Source of the DNA: Croceicoccus mobilis | GTDB taxonomy: Bacteria; Pseudomonadota; Alphaproteobacteria; Sphingomonadales; Sphingomonadaceae | NCBI RefSeq assembly: GCF_001661965.1 | Contig: NZ_LYWZ01000025.1 | Coordinates: forward strand, 186,001 to 250,000 | Direction of reading: 5' to 3' | Length of the DNA stretch: 64,000 nt | Shown here: positions 7,185-15,904 of the stretch, one piece after another | How positions within the stretch are numbered: position 1 is the stretch's first letter | How the letters are laid out: every line of letters begins with the position of its first letter | The notes under the pieces: model-generated | The model's input: the letters and a program-made list of their open reading frames with translations, nothing else | Databases searched by the model: none | What the model was told of the DNA's origin: nothing | Made by a program: the position numbers and the translations under genes

Positions 7185-8419
7185 CGGATCGCCGGCCACA
7201 GGCTGGCCACCATCAGGCCAAGGCAGATCACGCTACCCAGTATCGGCACGACGATGGGATAGCGCGGTAAGCCATCGCCTTTGGCAACCCCGCGCATCCT
7301 GATCGCGACCAGCCCGGCGCATACGCAGGAAAAGATCAGCAGCATCAGCGTGCTGGTGCCTGCGGCCAAAGTCTGGATCGGGAAAAACAGGGCAAGCAGC
7401 GCGATCACTACGCCAGAGCAGACGGTTGCCCTGACCGGGGTCCGCGTGCGCGGAGAAATCCGGGCCAGCCAGCGCGGCGCCGCCCGGCGCCGGGTGCCGA
7501 GGTCATGAATGACCCGCGACGCCATGACGATCTGCGCCAGCGCGCCATTGAGGATGGTGACAAGCCCGATCAGCGCGAGGAAATCCGATGGGCCGCCATG
7601 GCGCGCGATGATGGCGCTGAGCGGTGCGCCGCTCTCACGCAATGTCTCGGACGACAGCGTCGATACCGCGATCGCCGATACCGCGAGATAGAGGCAGAGC
7701 GAAATGGCCAGCGCGGTGATGATGGCGAAGGGGATGGCGCGGCTGCTGTCGGTCGTCTCCTCCGACAATGTGGCCAGATCCTCAAAGCCGATATAGGCGT
7801 AGAATGACAGCACGGTCCCTGCCAACACGCCGTGGACCAGCACCTCTGGCGGCGCATCCAAGCCCTGGGCGAATGTCGCGGGAAAATCGGCCAGCGATCC
7901 CCCGGCAAAGCCGATCACGAGCAGCAGGCCCAGCACCTCCAGCGCAGTGGTCGCGATCATCGTCCATGCCGCTTCCTTCACCCCGATGGCGGCAATGGCG
8001 GCAAGCGCCGCAATCACCAACGGCACGACCAGATATTTCGGCAGCGCCACGAATACGGCCAGATAGCCGACAAATCCCGACGTGATCGTCGCTGCCGAGA
8101 TAAGACCCGTGGCGATGATGGCCCAGCCGATGAAAGCGGTTAGCCATTGCCGGTTGAAGGCCCGCGCGACAAAGGCGGCGGACCCGCCGCTTTCAGGTAT
8201 GCGCGCGCTCAATTCGCCATAGGACAGGCCGGTCAGCCACGCCGCGACCGCAGCGACCAGAAATGCGACGGGGGCCAGAGAACCCGCTTCCCCCGCGACC
8301 TTGCCGACGACGACATAGATCCCTGCACCAAGGATCGTGCCAAGCCCATAGATCGCCAGCACCCAGCGGGAAAGTGCCGGTTCGAGCGTCTCGCCTGCCT
8401 TGCCCGCCGCCTTTGCCAA
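7181..8419 (-). CDS. APC superfamily amino acid permease
   Basis: 412 residues from a TTG at 8419. An earlier in-frame start would overlap the preceding permease gene, and the first residues after the TTG (AKAAGKAGETLEPALSRW) lead straight into helix 1. It imports or exchanges amino acids or polyamines across the inner membrane. Seen: about twelve hydrophobic segments, the helix-1 signature GLGTILGAGIYVVVG (the GAGI unwound binding region), GELSARIPESGGSAAFV after helix 2, and YIGFEDLATLSEET near residue 220, all typical of APC transporters. It begins 28 bp after the MacB-like permease gene and may be read through from that operon. It has no obvious link to an exporter. Start uncertain. Confidence 0.85.
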   Translation of the reverse strand: MAKAAGKAGETLEPALSRWVLAIYGLGTILGAGIYVVVGKVAGEAGSLAPVAFLVAAVAAWLTGLSYGELSARIPESGGSAAFVARAFNRQWLTAFIGWAIIATGLISAATITSGFVGYLAVFVALPKYLVVPLVIAALAAIAAIGVKEAAWTMIATTALEVLGLLLVIGFAGGSLADFPATFAQGLDAPPEVLVHGVLAGTVLSFYAYIGFEDLATLSEETTDSSRAIPFAIITALAISLCLYLAVSAIAVSTLSSETLRESGAPLSAIIARHGGPSDFLALIGLVTILNGALAQIVMASRVIHDLGTRRRAAPRWLARISPRTRTPVRATVCSGVVIALLALFFPIQTLAAGTSTLMLLIFSCVCAGLVAIRMRGVAKGDGLPRYPIVVPILGSVICLGLMVASLWPAIR

Positions 8420-8447
8420 TATAGGCCCCCCGCGTTCAGCCTTGCCC

Positions 8448-9653
8448 TTATTCGTAGCGCAGCGCGTCAATCGGATTGAGATTGGCCGCCCGCCGCGCAG
8501 GGAAATAGCCGAAGACGATGCCGATCGCACCGGAAATGAGGAACGCGGCAACATTGATCGGCAGGTCGAACACCCATGGCAGACCCATCAACGGTATGGC
8601 GAGCGCGATCACAAGCTGCGCCAGCGCCAGCCCCAGTAACCCGCCGATGCAGGACAGCACGACCGCCTCGACCAGGAACTGCATCAGCACTTCGCCGGCG
8701 ATGGCGCCGATGGCAAGGCGTATGCCGATCTCACGCGTGCGTTCGGTTACGGATACGAGCATGATGTTCATGATCCCGATCCCGCCCACGACAAGGCTGA
8801 TCGCGGCGATGGCGGCGACGATGGCGGTCAGCATGCCGGTCGTTTCGGTGACCGTGTCGGTGATCTGCTTGGTATCGAAGATGTTGAAATCCTCGTCCTC
8901 GCCCTCCGACAGATGCCGGCGCGCGCGCAGCACATTGGTAAGCGTCGTCTTCACCGCTTCGGTCGAGAAACTGTCGTCGATGCCGATGACGATGGTATGG
9001 ATGTCGGTGCTGCCAAGGAAGCGGCGCTGCACCGTCTTGACCGGCATGATGACGATATCGTCCTGGTCGTTGCCGAAACCGCCCTGACCCTTGGTGCTCA
9101 ATACGCCAATGACATCGCAGCTGACATCGCCGACGCGGAAGCGCTTACCCATCGGATCCACGGCGCGAAACACCTCGTCCCGCACGGTGGTGCCGATCAG
9201 GCAGACCGACTTGCCCGCGCTTTCCTCCTGGGCGTTGAACAGGCGGCCCTGTTCCAGCGGCCATGGCTGAATGGCGAAATATTGATTGGTGCTGCCGGTA
9301 ATCCTCGTCGACCAGTTCGCCCCTTCATAGATGGCCGTCGCGCTGGTGGTGGTGAGGGGGGCGACCGCCTTTACGCCGCTGACCTGTTCGGCAATGGCGG
9401 TGATGTCGGCATTGTCGAACTGCCGGGGCGCAGACCCGCCGCCGCGGCCCGAACCGCTGCCGGGGCTGACCTGCAATATGTTTGATCCCAAAGATGCGAT
9501 CTGGTCGGTCACCGCCGCCGTCGTCGCACGGCCCAGCGTCACCATGGTCACGACCGCCGCGACCCCGATCACGATGCCCAGCATGGTCAGCAGCGAACGC
9601 AATGCGTGCCGCTTTATCGAGCGCAGCGAGACGAAGACGATCGTGCCCAGCAT
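8448..9653 (-). CDS. MacB-like ABC transporter permease (stand-alone membrane subunit)
   Basis: 401 residues. The membrane half of a MacB-type mechanotransmission ABC exporter: an N-terminal transmembrane helix (SLLTMLGIVIGVAAVVTMVTLG, read in two halves), a periplasmic MacB_PCD domain of about 200 residues, and three C-terminal helices (IAAISLVVGGIGIMNIMLVS, VEAVVLSCIGGLLGLAL, AAFLISGAIGIVFGYFPARR) ending in the signature NPIDALRYE. It works with the ATPase gene just upstream, whose stop overlaps this start by one base, and with the fusion protein and outer-membrane factor to push substrates (macrolides, peptides or lipids) out of the periplasm. Substrate not deducible. Confidence 0.92.
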   Translation of the reverse strand: MLGTIVFVSLRSIKRHALRSLLTMLGIVIGVAAVVTMVTLGRATTAAVTDQIASLGSNILQVSPGSGSGRGGGSAPRQFDNADITAIAEQVSGVKAVAPLTTTSATAIYEGANWSTRITGSTNQYFAIQPWPLEQGRLFNAQEESAGKSVCLIGTTVRDEVFRAVDPMGKRFRVGDVSCDVIGVLSTKGQGGFGNDQDDIVIMPVKTVQRRFLGSTDIHTIVIGIDDSFSTEAVKTTLTNVLRARRHLSEGEDEDFNIFDTKQITDTVTETTGMLTAIVAAIAAISLVVGGIGIMNIMLVSVTERTREIGIRLAIGAIAGEVLMQFLVEAVVLSCIGGLLGLALAQLVIALAIPLMGLPWVFDLPINVAAFLISGAIGIVFGYFPARRAANLNPIDALRYE

Positions 9654-10396
9654 CAGCCCGCGCCCCCGGCTGCGATGGCCCTGTTTTCGCGTGACCTGCG
9701 CACATGGCCGGTTTCCTCGCGGTCGATAAGGCCATCCTTGAAATGGACGATGCGCCGCGCAAATTCGGCCATGTCCGGTTCGTGCGTCACCATCATCACC
9801 GTGATCCCGTCGGCATTGAGATCGGACAAAAGCTCCATGATCTCAACCGATCGCTGGCTGTCGAGATTACCGGTGGGTTCGTCGGCCAGCAGCACATCCG
9901 GGCTGGACACGATGGCGCGGGCGATGGCCACGCGCTGCTGCTGCCCGCCCGATAATTCGCCCGGCGTGTGATCGGACCATGCGGCAAGGCCGACCTTTTC
10001 CAGCGCCGCCATCGCGCGTTCACGCCGCAATTTGCGATCATCGCCGCGATAAAGAAGCGGCAGTTCGACATTTTCAAGCGCGGAGGTGCGCGCCAGCAGG
10101 TTGAACCCCTGAAACACAAAGCCGAGATAGCGCCGCCGCAAGAGCGCCCGCTGGTCGCGCTCCAATGCCTCCACATGGTGGCCGCGAAACAGATATTCGC
10201 CGCTGCTGGCGACGTCGAGGCAGCCAAGAATATTCATCATCGTCGACTTGCCCGACCCCGATGGCCCCATGATCGCGACGAATTCGCCCGGCGCGACATC
10301 GAAATCGACACCCTTCAGCGCGCGAAAGGCGGTGTCGCCGCTGCCGAACACCTTGGTCACGTGCCTCAGCGATATGAGAGGGGCAGGGGCTGCCAT
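9653..10396 (-). CDS. ABC transporter ATP-binding protein, MacB/LolD type
   Basis: 247 residues, one nucleotide-binding domain. Seen: Walker A GPSGSGKST near residue 44, Q-loop FVFQGFNLL, signature LSGGQQQRVAIARAI near residue 146, Walker B VLLADEPTGNLD, and the H-loop VTHEPDMAEFA. The SGGQQQ signature and GNLD D-loop are typical of the LolD/MacB group. It powers the permease encoded next and lies 6 bp after the fusion-protein gene. Confidence 0.93.
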   Translation of the reverse strand: MAAPAPLISLRHVTKVFGSGDTAFRALKGVDFDVAPGEFVAIMGPSGSGKSTMMNILGCLDVASSGEYLFRGHHVEALERDQRALLRRRYLGFVFQGFNLLARTSALENVELPLLYRGDDRKLRRERAMAALEKVGLAAWSDHTPGELSGGQQQRVAIARAIVSSPDVLLADEPTGNLDSQRSVEIMELLSDLNADGITVMMVTHEPDMAEFARRIVHFKDGLIDREETGHVRRSRENRAIAAGGAG

Positions 10397-10402
10397 CGCC
10401 GC

Positions 10403-11719
10403 CTAATCCGCCGCCTCGGCGCCTGCTGCCGAGCGTTTGCCGACGATGACCTGCATTCCGGCTTCCAGATCGCCGGAACTGACCGCGGTGAAGCTGCCAT
10501 CGGTTTCGCCGGTCACGATCTGGACAGGTTCGGGATCACCATCACTGCCCAGCACATAGATCGTCTGGCGGGCGCCGCGTCCGATGACGACTGTCTTCTC
10601 CACGGTTTCACGGGGCGGGCCAAGGCGCATCCCGTCCGACTTCTCCTCTTCGTCAATGGGCTGGAAGGTCAGCGCGCCATTGGGCACCAGCAGCGCGTCG
10701 GAGCGATCCGAGGTGACGATATCGGCCGTGGCCGTCATGCCCGGGCGCAGCTTCTGATCGGGATTGGCGACCGACAGGTCTGCGGCATAGGACACGACCT
10801 GCCCCGAAGTGGAGGATGTGCCGGACGAGCCGCTGCTCGACGCGCTGGCGGCAGAGGCGGTGAGGTTGGAGCCGATCTCGACCCGGGTGATCCGCGCGGG
10901 AAAGCGCGTTCCGGGGAAGGCATCGACGGTAAAGCTCGCCTCCTGCCCTTCCTTGACGGTGCCGACATCGGCCTCGTCGATCGCGACTTCCAGCTTCATC
11001 TGGGAAAGATCTTCGGCGATCACGAACAGGGTCGGCGTGCTGAAAGATGCGGCCACGGTCTGCCCCGGATCGACCTGCCGGGCCAGCACGACGCCTGCGA
11101 CGGGGGATCGGATGATGGCGCGATTACGCTGGGTGCGGCTCTGCGCCAGCGTTGCCTCCGACGCGCCGACATTGGCCTGCGCCACGGCCAGCGCGGCGCG
11201 CGCGCGGTCGAGGTCGGCCTTGCCCGTCTGCAATTCGGTGGCCGATGGCACCTTGCCGCCCGAAAGCTCGCGCACTTCCTCTAGCCGGGCATATTGCGCC
11301 TGCGACTGGGCGAGCGTCGCCCTTGCCTGCTCGACCTGCGCGCGATTGGCGGCAAGCTGGGCGACATTCTGCCTGATCTGGTCCTCGATCTGTTCGGGAT
11401 CGATTTCGGCCAGCGGCTGACCGGCGCTCACGCGGTCGTTCACATCGACCAGCACCCGCGTGACAAGGCCGGAAAGTTGCGATCCGACCGTGACCTGGTT
11501 CGTGGGGGCGAGCTTGCCCGTCGCCGATACGCTGGCGACAAGGCTGCCGCGCTTTACCTCTGCGGTCACATAGCCGGCCTCATCCCCGTCCGAAAAGCAG
11601 CGGGAGATCAGGAGGACAAGGACGATCAGGACCGCGACCGTGGCCCAGATCTTGCGCCTTTTGTACCAGGGCGGGCGCTTGTCCTCGCCAAGGAATTCTT
11701 CGATCGTCTCTTCGGACAT
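10403..11719 (-). CDS. MacA-like periplasmic membrane fusion protein
   Basis: 438 residues. The adaptor joins the inner-membrane ABC pump to the outer-membrane factor. Seen: a cytosolic N-terminus rich in charge, one transmembrane anchor (KIWATVAVLIVLVLLIS, residues 23-39), the first lipoyl half near SLVASVSATGKLAPTNQV, a long alpha-hairpin with QNVAQLAANRAQVEQARATL, the second lipoyl half (IRSPVAGVVLARQVDPGQTV), then beta-barrel and membrane-proximal domains. An insertion rich in serine (ASAASASSSGSSGTSSTSG, residues about 290-308) is a flexible linker not found in standard MacA. It starts 2 bp after the outer-membrane factor stop. Function from family and operon context. Confidence 0.9.
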   Translation of the reverse strand: MSEETIEEFLGEDKRPPWYKRRKIWATVAVLIVLVLLISRCFSDGDEAGYVTAEVKRGSLVASVSATGKLAPTNQVTVGSQLSGLVTRVLVDVNDRVSAGQPLAEIDPEQIEDQIRQNVAQLAANRAQVEQARATLAQSQAQYARLEEVRELSGGKVPSATELQTGKADLDRARAALAVAQANVGASEATLAQSRTQRNRAIIRSPVAGVVLARQVDPGQTVAASFSTPTLFVIAEDLSQMKLEVAIDEADVGTVKEGQEASFTVDAFPGTRFPARITRVEIGSNLTASAASASSSGSSGTSSTSGQVVSYAADLSVANPDQKLRPGMTATADIVTSDRSDALLVPNGALTFQPIDEEEKSDGMRLGPPRETVEKTVVIGRGARQTIYVLGSDGDPEPVQIVTGETDGSFTAVSSGDLEAGMQVIVGKRSAAGAEAAD

Positions 11720-11721
11720 GG

Positions 11722-13248
11722 TCAGTCCTGCCCCCCTGGTGAAATCTCTGCCGGCCCCTCTATCGGCGGATCATATGCGGGATTGCCCTCAGGGTCCCAG
11801 CCGCCGCCCAGCGCATCATAAAGCGCGACCAGCGCGTTTGCCCGGTCGGATTGCGCCTGCACCAGCCCATTGCGGGCCGAGATCAACGCGATCTCCTGTG
11901 CGTTCAATGTCGTGAAATCGGTCAGTCCCGACTGGTATTGCGCCCGTGCATAGATGGCCGAATTATTGGCCGCATCCAGCGCCACTTCGTAAAGCGTCTC
12001 CCGCTCACGCGCGGCGCGCAGGGCGGTGACGGCGTTCTCCACATCCTCCAGCGCGGTCAGCACGGTTCCGCGATAGCTGGCAAAGGCGCCATCGGCAGCA
12101 GCTTCGGCCTGCCGGGCCTGCGCGGCCAGTCGGCCCCCTGCGAACAGCGACTGGCTGATCCCGGCAAACAGTCCGCTGGTGATCGTGTCGAACAGGCGCG
12201 AAAAGCTGGTCGCATTGGTGTCGAGGCTGCCGCTGATCGAAAGCGTGGGCAGCAATGCCGCGCGCGCAACGCCGATCTGCGCGGCTGCTGCTTCAAGCTG
12301 GCGTTCGGCCGAGCGGATGTCGGGGCGGCGGCGCAAGAGGTCTGCCGGGATGCCCGCGCCGGGATCGGATGGCCCGGTGGGAATGGGCTGTACCGCTTCC
12401 ATGATGGGCTTTACCGCCCCCGGCGCCTGCCCGGTAAGGACGCCAAGGCGCGAGACGGCGGCATTATACTGCTGCCCAATCTGCGGGACCGAGGCTGCCG
12501 ATTGCGCACGGCTGGACCGGGCCTGTTCCTCATCCACGGATGAGACGAGGCCTGCCATCACGCGGTATCCGGCGATTTCCAGATTATCGTCCTGAATGGC
12601 CAGGCTGGCCCGCGCATTGGCAAGCTGCGACTGATAGGCCCGCGCGAGGATGTAGTTGCGCGCGACCTCGCTCTCCACCAGCCGCATGGTCGAGGCATAG
12701 TCGAATCCCGCAGCCTCCAGATCCGCCCGGCTTGCCCGCACGGCGCTGCGATTGCCGCCGAATATGTCGAGCTGGTAGCTGGCATCGAGGCCGAGCGAGA
12801 AGCTGTCGCTGCCGCCGCCGCCTACGGTCGTCACCGTGCCATCGGGCAGGGTGACCGTCGTGCCGCCGCCGCGGATGCTTTCCTGCCGGTTGTAACCGCC
12901 CGCAGCGGATAGCGAGGGAAACAGCGACGAACGGCTGACGACGAGCGCCTCTCGCGCTTGGCGCAGGCGGGACAGGGCAACACCCAGATCGGTATTCGCC
13001 TCAAGCGATTGTTCGATCAGCCCGGTCAGTACCGGATCGTCGAATGCCTGCCACCACCGCACGAGATCGGGCGTTTCACCCGATGCCTCGACGCTCCAAT
13101 CTTCCGGAAGGGCAAGCGCCTGCGCATCATGCGGCATTTCGGGGGCGAGCGTCGTGCACGATGCAAGCAGCACGGCGGCAAAAGCCGGCAGTATCTTCCT
13201 TGCAATATCGAAATGCATCAGCGCCCCCGCATCATCCGCCATCTGCAT
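11722..13248 (-). CDS. NodT/OprM-family outer-membrane efflux lipoprotein (TolC-like)
   Basis: 508 residues from the ATG at 13248, chosen because GGGAAGG lies 7 nt upstream; an ATG at 13218 is the other option and would give a tighter signal peptide (MHFDIARKILPAFAAVLLASC). The lipobox LLASC predicts cleavage and lipidation. Two outer-membrane-factor repeats follow, with coiled-coil helices (RLRQAREALVVSRSSLF; ARQAEAAADGAFASYRGTVLTALEDVENAV) and the NodT hallmark RRRPDIRSAERQLEAAAAQIGVAR, which I read in parts near residue 320. It forms the exit duct for the downstream MacA-MacB-like pump and is the first gene of that operon. The promoter should lie in 13249-13467. Confidence 0.9.
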   Translation of the reverse strand: MQMADDAGALMHFDIARKILPAFAAVLLASCTTLAPEMPHDAQALALPEDWSVEASGETPDLVRWWQAFDDPVLTGLIEQSLEANTDLGVALSRLRQAREALVVSRSSLFPSLSAAGGYNRQESIRGGGTTVTLPDGTVTTVGGGGSDSFSLGLDASYQLDIFGGNRSAVRASRADLEAAGFDYASTMRLVESEVARNYILARAYQSQLANARASLAIQDDNLEIAGYRVMAGLVSSVDEEQARSSRAQSAASVPQIGQQYNAAVSRLGVLTGQAPGAVKPIMEAVQPIPTGPSDPGAGIPADLLRRRPDIRSAERQLEAAAAQIGVARAALLPTLSISGSLDTNATSFSRLFDTITSGLFAGISQSLFAGGRLAAQARQAEAAADGAFASYRGTVLTALEDVENAVTALRAARERETLYEVALDAANNSAIYARAQYQSGLTDFTTLNAQEIALISARNGLVQAQSDRANALVALYDALGGGWDPEGNPAYDPPIEGPAEISPGGQD

Positions 13249-13467
13249 CAATCGCCTTCCCATAGCAGGATAAGGTCGAAAGGGCTTGTATCCCTGTGTA
13301 TCTGCAAAGTTCTTCGGGTCAATTGAAACGAAAACCGCCGCTCGGGCCAAGTCTTGCAGGTAAAATTATGCGCAGGATTTTTTCGAAAACTGCGTGATGG
13401 CGATCGATTGCATCATTTATGCAACGCCGCGGGACTGGAAATGCGGATAATTTCAGGGGAGGCAGCA
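13249..13467. promoter_or_regulatory. Spacer before the exporter operon, with two dyads
   Basis: It separates the glycoconjugate operon end from the exporter operon start. Two inverted repeats are present: CGCAG/CTGCG around an AT-rich 14-nt loop (13371-13394), and TTGCAT/ATGCAA with loop CATTT (13408-13424). The first may end the leftward acyltransferase operon and the second may be an operator for the exporter; both assignments are guesses. Confidence 0.35.
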
Positions 13468-14103
13468 TCACGCGATGCAATCGCTGCTGTGGAGCTTTCG
13501 GCTTTCGTCCCGGTCCAGCGCGCGGATCATGCGCGCAGGAGAGCCTGCGACCAGCGTATAGGGCGGGACATCGGTGTCGATGACGGTGCGGCAGCCGATG
13601 ATCGCGCCTTCGCCAATGGTGACGCCGGGCATGATGACCGAACCGAAGCCCACCCAGACATTATCGCAAAGCACGACGGGCCGGGCATCGGCAGGCGCGG
13701 GGATGGTGGGCCTGCCGCGATGGCGGGGCTTTGCAAACCAGCGACCGCTCCAGATGGCGGGATCGGGGACGCAATCGGCAATGACCACGCCCCAGGCGAT
13801 CAGGCAATGCGCGCCGATGGTGATTTCGGCCTCGCATTGCAGGGTGGCGCTGTTGATGCAGGCATAATCGCCAAGGCGGATCGCGCCGCGTTCCCCCACG
13901 ACCAGCTGCGACTGGCTATAGATCCCGCTGCCCGTTCCCATGGTCAGACCGGGGCTGCGGGTGGAATGGAACTGGCCGAAAATCTGGGCGCTCTGCAGAA
14001 AGCAGTTTTCCGAGCAGACAATATTGGCCGGCAGCGGTATCTGCCGCCAGTCGTGGCTCATGTCGGGATGGCGCTGTTCGGGGGATTTCATGGCGTGGCT
14101 CAT
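13468..14103 (-). CDS. Hexapeptide-repeat acyltransferase (LbH, WcaF-like), distal copy
   Basis: 211 residues. A left-handed beta-helix acyltransferase that likely O- or N-acetylates a sugar of the polymer built by this operon, using acetyl-CoA. Seen: hexapeptide strands such as AIRLGDYACINSATLQCEAEITIGAHCLIAWG in short turns, the catalytic-histidine-like loop near IADCVPDPA, and a second coil set VVLCDNVWVGFGSVIMPGVTIGEGAIIGC ending in TDVPPYTLVAGSPARMIR, the classic C-terminus. Its start overlaps the stop of the preceding acyltransferase as ATGA. The two are related duplicates (both end DVPPY..VAGNPAR/SPAR), but the N-terminal parts have diverged, so they probably acylate different positions. 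Confidence 0.85.
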   Translation of the reverse strand: MSHAMKSPEQRHPDMSHDWRQIPLPANIVCSENCFLQSAQIFGQFHSTRSPGLTMGTGSGIYSQSQLVVGERGAIRLGDYACINSATLQCEAEITIGAHCLIAWGVVIADCVPDPAIWSGRWFAKPRHRGRPTIPAPADARPVVLCDNVWVGFGSVIMPGVTIGEGAIIGCRTVIDTDVPPYTLVAGSPARMIRALDRDESRKLHSSDCIA

Positions 14104-14708
14104 GAAGTTTCAACGTCCGACAATATGCGCGCGGGATTGCCCGCGACCACGCAATAGGGCGGCACATCCTCGGTCACGACGGAGCCGGGGGAGACGAGGG
14201 CGCCATCGCCAATCGTCACGCCTTTCAGGATAGAGGCATTGGCGCCGATCCAGACATCATTCCCGATCGTCACCGGGCGCGGCCTGATGACCGGGCGCTG
14301 TGAACGGTCGCCGCCGGGGGCAAGGGCGATCGTGTCCTGTATCCGCTGGGCGGGATCGACGGGGTGGAAATCGCAATCGGCGATGGTGACGCCGAACGAC
14401 ACATTGACCCTGTCGCCGATGGTCACTTTTTCTTCGCAAACGATCGAGCAATTGCAGAAATAGCAGTCGTCGCCGACCGACAGGGACGCGCGCGGCCCCA
14501 CTGCCAGCGAGCTGCGCCAGAAGACCACGTCACGCCCGGTTGTCAGCGCACCGGGCTGCGTCGCCTGGAAGAAATAGAAGCTGTGCGAGGAATCGATGCA
14601 GGTTCCATCGCCCACCACGATATTGCCGGGTATCTGCGCATCATACCAGTCATTCGCCAGTGCGGCCCCTGCGATCAGCGGCTGTAGTTCGGGTTGTGTC
14701 GCCATCAT
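14100..14708 (-). CDS. Hexapeptide-repeat acyltransferase (LbH), proximal copy
   Basis: 202 residues. Seen: a non-repeat N-terminus (residues 1-50), beta-helix coils SLSVGDDCYFCNCSIVCEEKVTIGDRVNVSFG read in short turns, a loop with IADCDFHPVDP, and the second coil block TIGNDVWIGANASILKGVTIGDGALVSPGSVV, ending EDVPPYCVVAGNPARIL. The histidine in DFHPVDP matches the catalytic position of maltose/galactoside-type acetyltransferases. Start overlaps the glycosyltransferase stop as ATGA, and its stop overlaps the second acyltransferase start the same way, so all three are translationally coupled. Likely cytosolic acetylation of a sugar intermediate; the acceptor is unknown. Confidence 0.86.
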   Translation of the reverse strand: MMATQPELQPLIAGAALANDWYDAQIPGNIVVGDGTCIDSSHSFYFFQATQPGALTTGRDVVFWRSSLAVGPRASLSVGDDCYFCNCSIVCEEKVTIGDRVNVSFGVTIADCDFHPVDPAQRIQDTIALAPGGDRSQRPVIRPRPVTIGNDVWIGANASILKGVTIGDGALVSPGSVVTEDVPPYCVVAGNPARILSDVETS

Positions 14709-15892
14709 GCATGCACCCTTGCGCGTTCGATCATCTGGGAAAGGACGAGAGAGGCATCGAAATGTTCATGCGCCAGCGCCCGTGCCGCGCGGGCATGGCG
14801 CGGCAGGTCGGATCCGATGCGCCGCGTATGTTCGATGGCCTCTTCGCGAGTGGAGAAGGCATACAACCCGTCGCCCGGCGGGACGTAGCGGGACCAGCCG
14901 GTATCCTGCACCACGGCGGGGCGCGATGCGGCAAGGTAGCAGGCCGTCCGGCAGGAAAACCAGCCGCTGCGCGAGGCGACATAGGCGTGCTTGGCCACGG
15001 AAATCTCCCCCGCCGATTGCAGGATGAAATCGTGATAGGACTGCGCATCGGGCACCGTTTTGGCAGGGTCCAGCAATCGCCACCCGGCAGCGGCGATGCG
15101 TTCGGTGGGAAAGCCGGGTTTGTCCTGCCCGTTGACGGCAAGGTCGAACGAACGGTTCGGGCAATGCGCGGGAACGTCGATGACAAGGCCGAATTCGCTG
15201 TCCTTTTGCCCATAGGTTTCGCCATGGAATTCCAGTGGGGGCAGGGCCGACCAGTTCATGACCGTGGAAAACGGCAGCCCCGCGCCGGGCGGATCGCTAT
15301 CCCAGCGGTCGAGCGCGATAGGCTGGCGCGTCGGGATCCAGTCGATCCCGCATTGGGGGACAAGGCAATCGTCGGCCCCGATGTTTTCACCAAAGGTGAA
15401 ATGATGGGTATAGGCTGCCAGCTTCGCCTTCAGCCCGCGCGCGCCTTTGGTGAACCCATCATCGCCGGTCAACTGCATCTGGGTGAACATCGGATCGGAA
15501 TCGATGACGATGCGCACGGGTATGTCGATCCATTCCTCTCGCAATGCGGCAGAGCATGAGATGCTGATGAAGATATCGGCCGACCGCATGATGCGCACCA
15601 CCTGCGCTTCGGGCAGGCCGAACCAGCCCAATGTCGCCGGATCGCGATAGGCCCAGCGGTCGCCAAGCCCCAGATCCTCCATCGCCTTGGTCAGATAGGC
15701 GATGTTGAACCGCCCGTCACCCGGCTCGCCTTCGGGCACGAAACTTGGCCATGTGCCGGTGTCCTCGATGTAATAGACATCGTGGCCCATCCCCGCGAAG
15801 CCCATGACATACTGGATATAGTCCCACACCGCTCCGCCTGCCGGGAACAGACCGATATAGCCGCATACGACGATCCTGAGTTTTTCGGCCAT
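14705..15892 (-). CDS. Glycosyltransferase-like protein, GT-B type, paralogue of the gene at 18663-19853
   Basis: 395 residues, no membrane segment. N-terminal Rossmann start LRIVVCGYIGLFPAGGAVWDY with the glycine-rich loop of GT-B enzymes, then GHDVYYIED; C-terminal donor-site-like stretch AKHAYVASRSGWFSCRTACYLAAS and VVQDTGWS near residues 310-340, ending SLVLSQMIERA. It shares a string of blocks with the second copy upstream in the operon: FTFGE, WIPTRQPIALDRWD, VAKH.YVA.R.GWFS.R.ACYLAS.RP.VV.DTG.S. That conserved C-terminus looks like a nucleotide-sugar site, but no standard GT4 EX7E is obvious. It most likely adds one sugar of the operon's product; donor and acceptor unknown. Confidence 0.7.
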   Translation of the reverse strand: MAEKLRIVVCGYIGLFPAGGAVWDYIQYVMGFAGMGHDVYYIEDTGTWPSFVPEGEPGDGRFNIAYLTKAMEDLGLGDRWAYRDPATLGWFGLPEAQVVRIMRSADIFISISCSAALREEWIDIPVRIVIDSDPMFTQMQLTGDDGFTKGARGLKAKLAAYTHHFTFGENIGADDCLVPQCGIDWIPTRQPIALDRWDSDPPGAGLPFSTVMNWSALPPLEFHGETYGQKDSEFGLVIDVPAHCPNRSFDLAVNGQDKPGFPTERIAAAGWRLLDPAKTVPDAQSYHDFILQSAGEISVAKHAYVASRSGWFSCRTACYLAASRPAVVQDTGWSRYVPPGDGLYAFSTREEAIEHTRRIGSDLPRHARAARALAHEHFDASLVLSQMIERARVHA

Positions 15893-15904
15893 GGCTCGTA
15901 CTCC

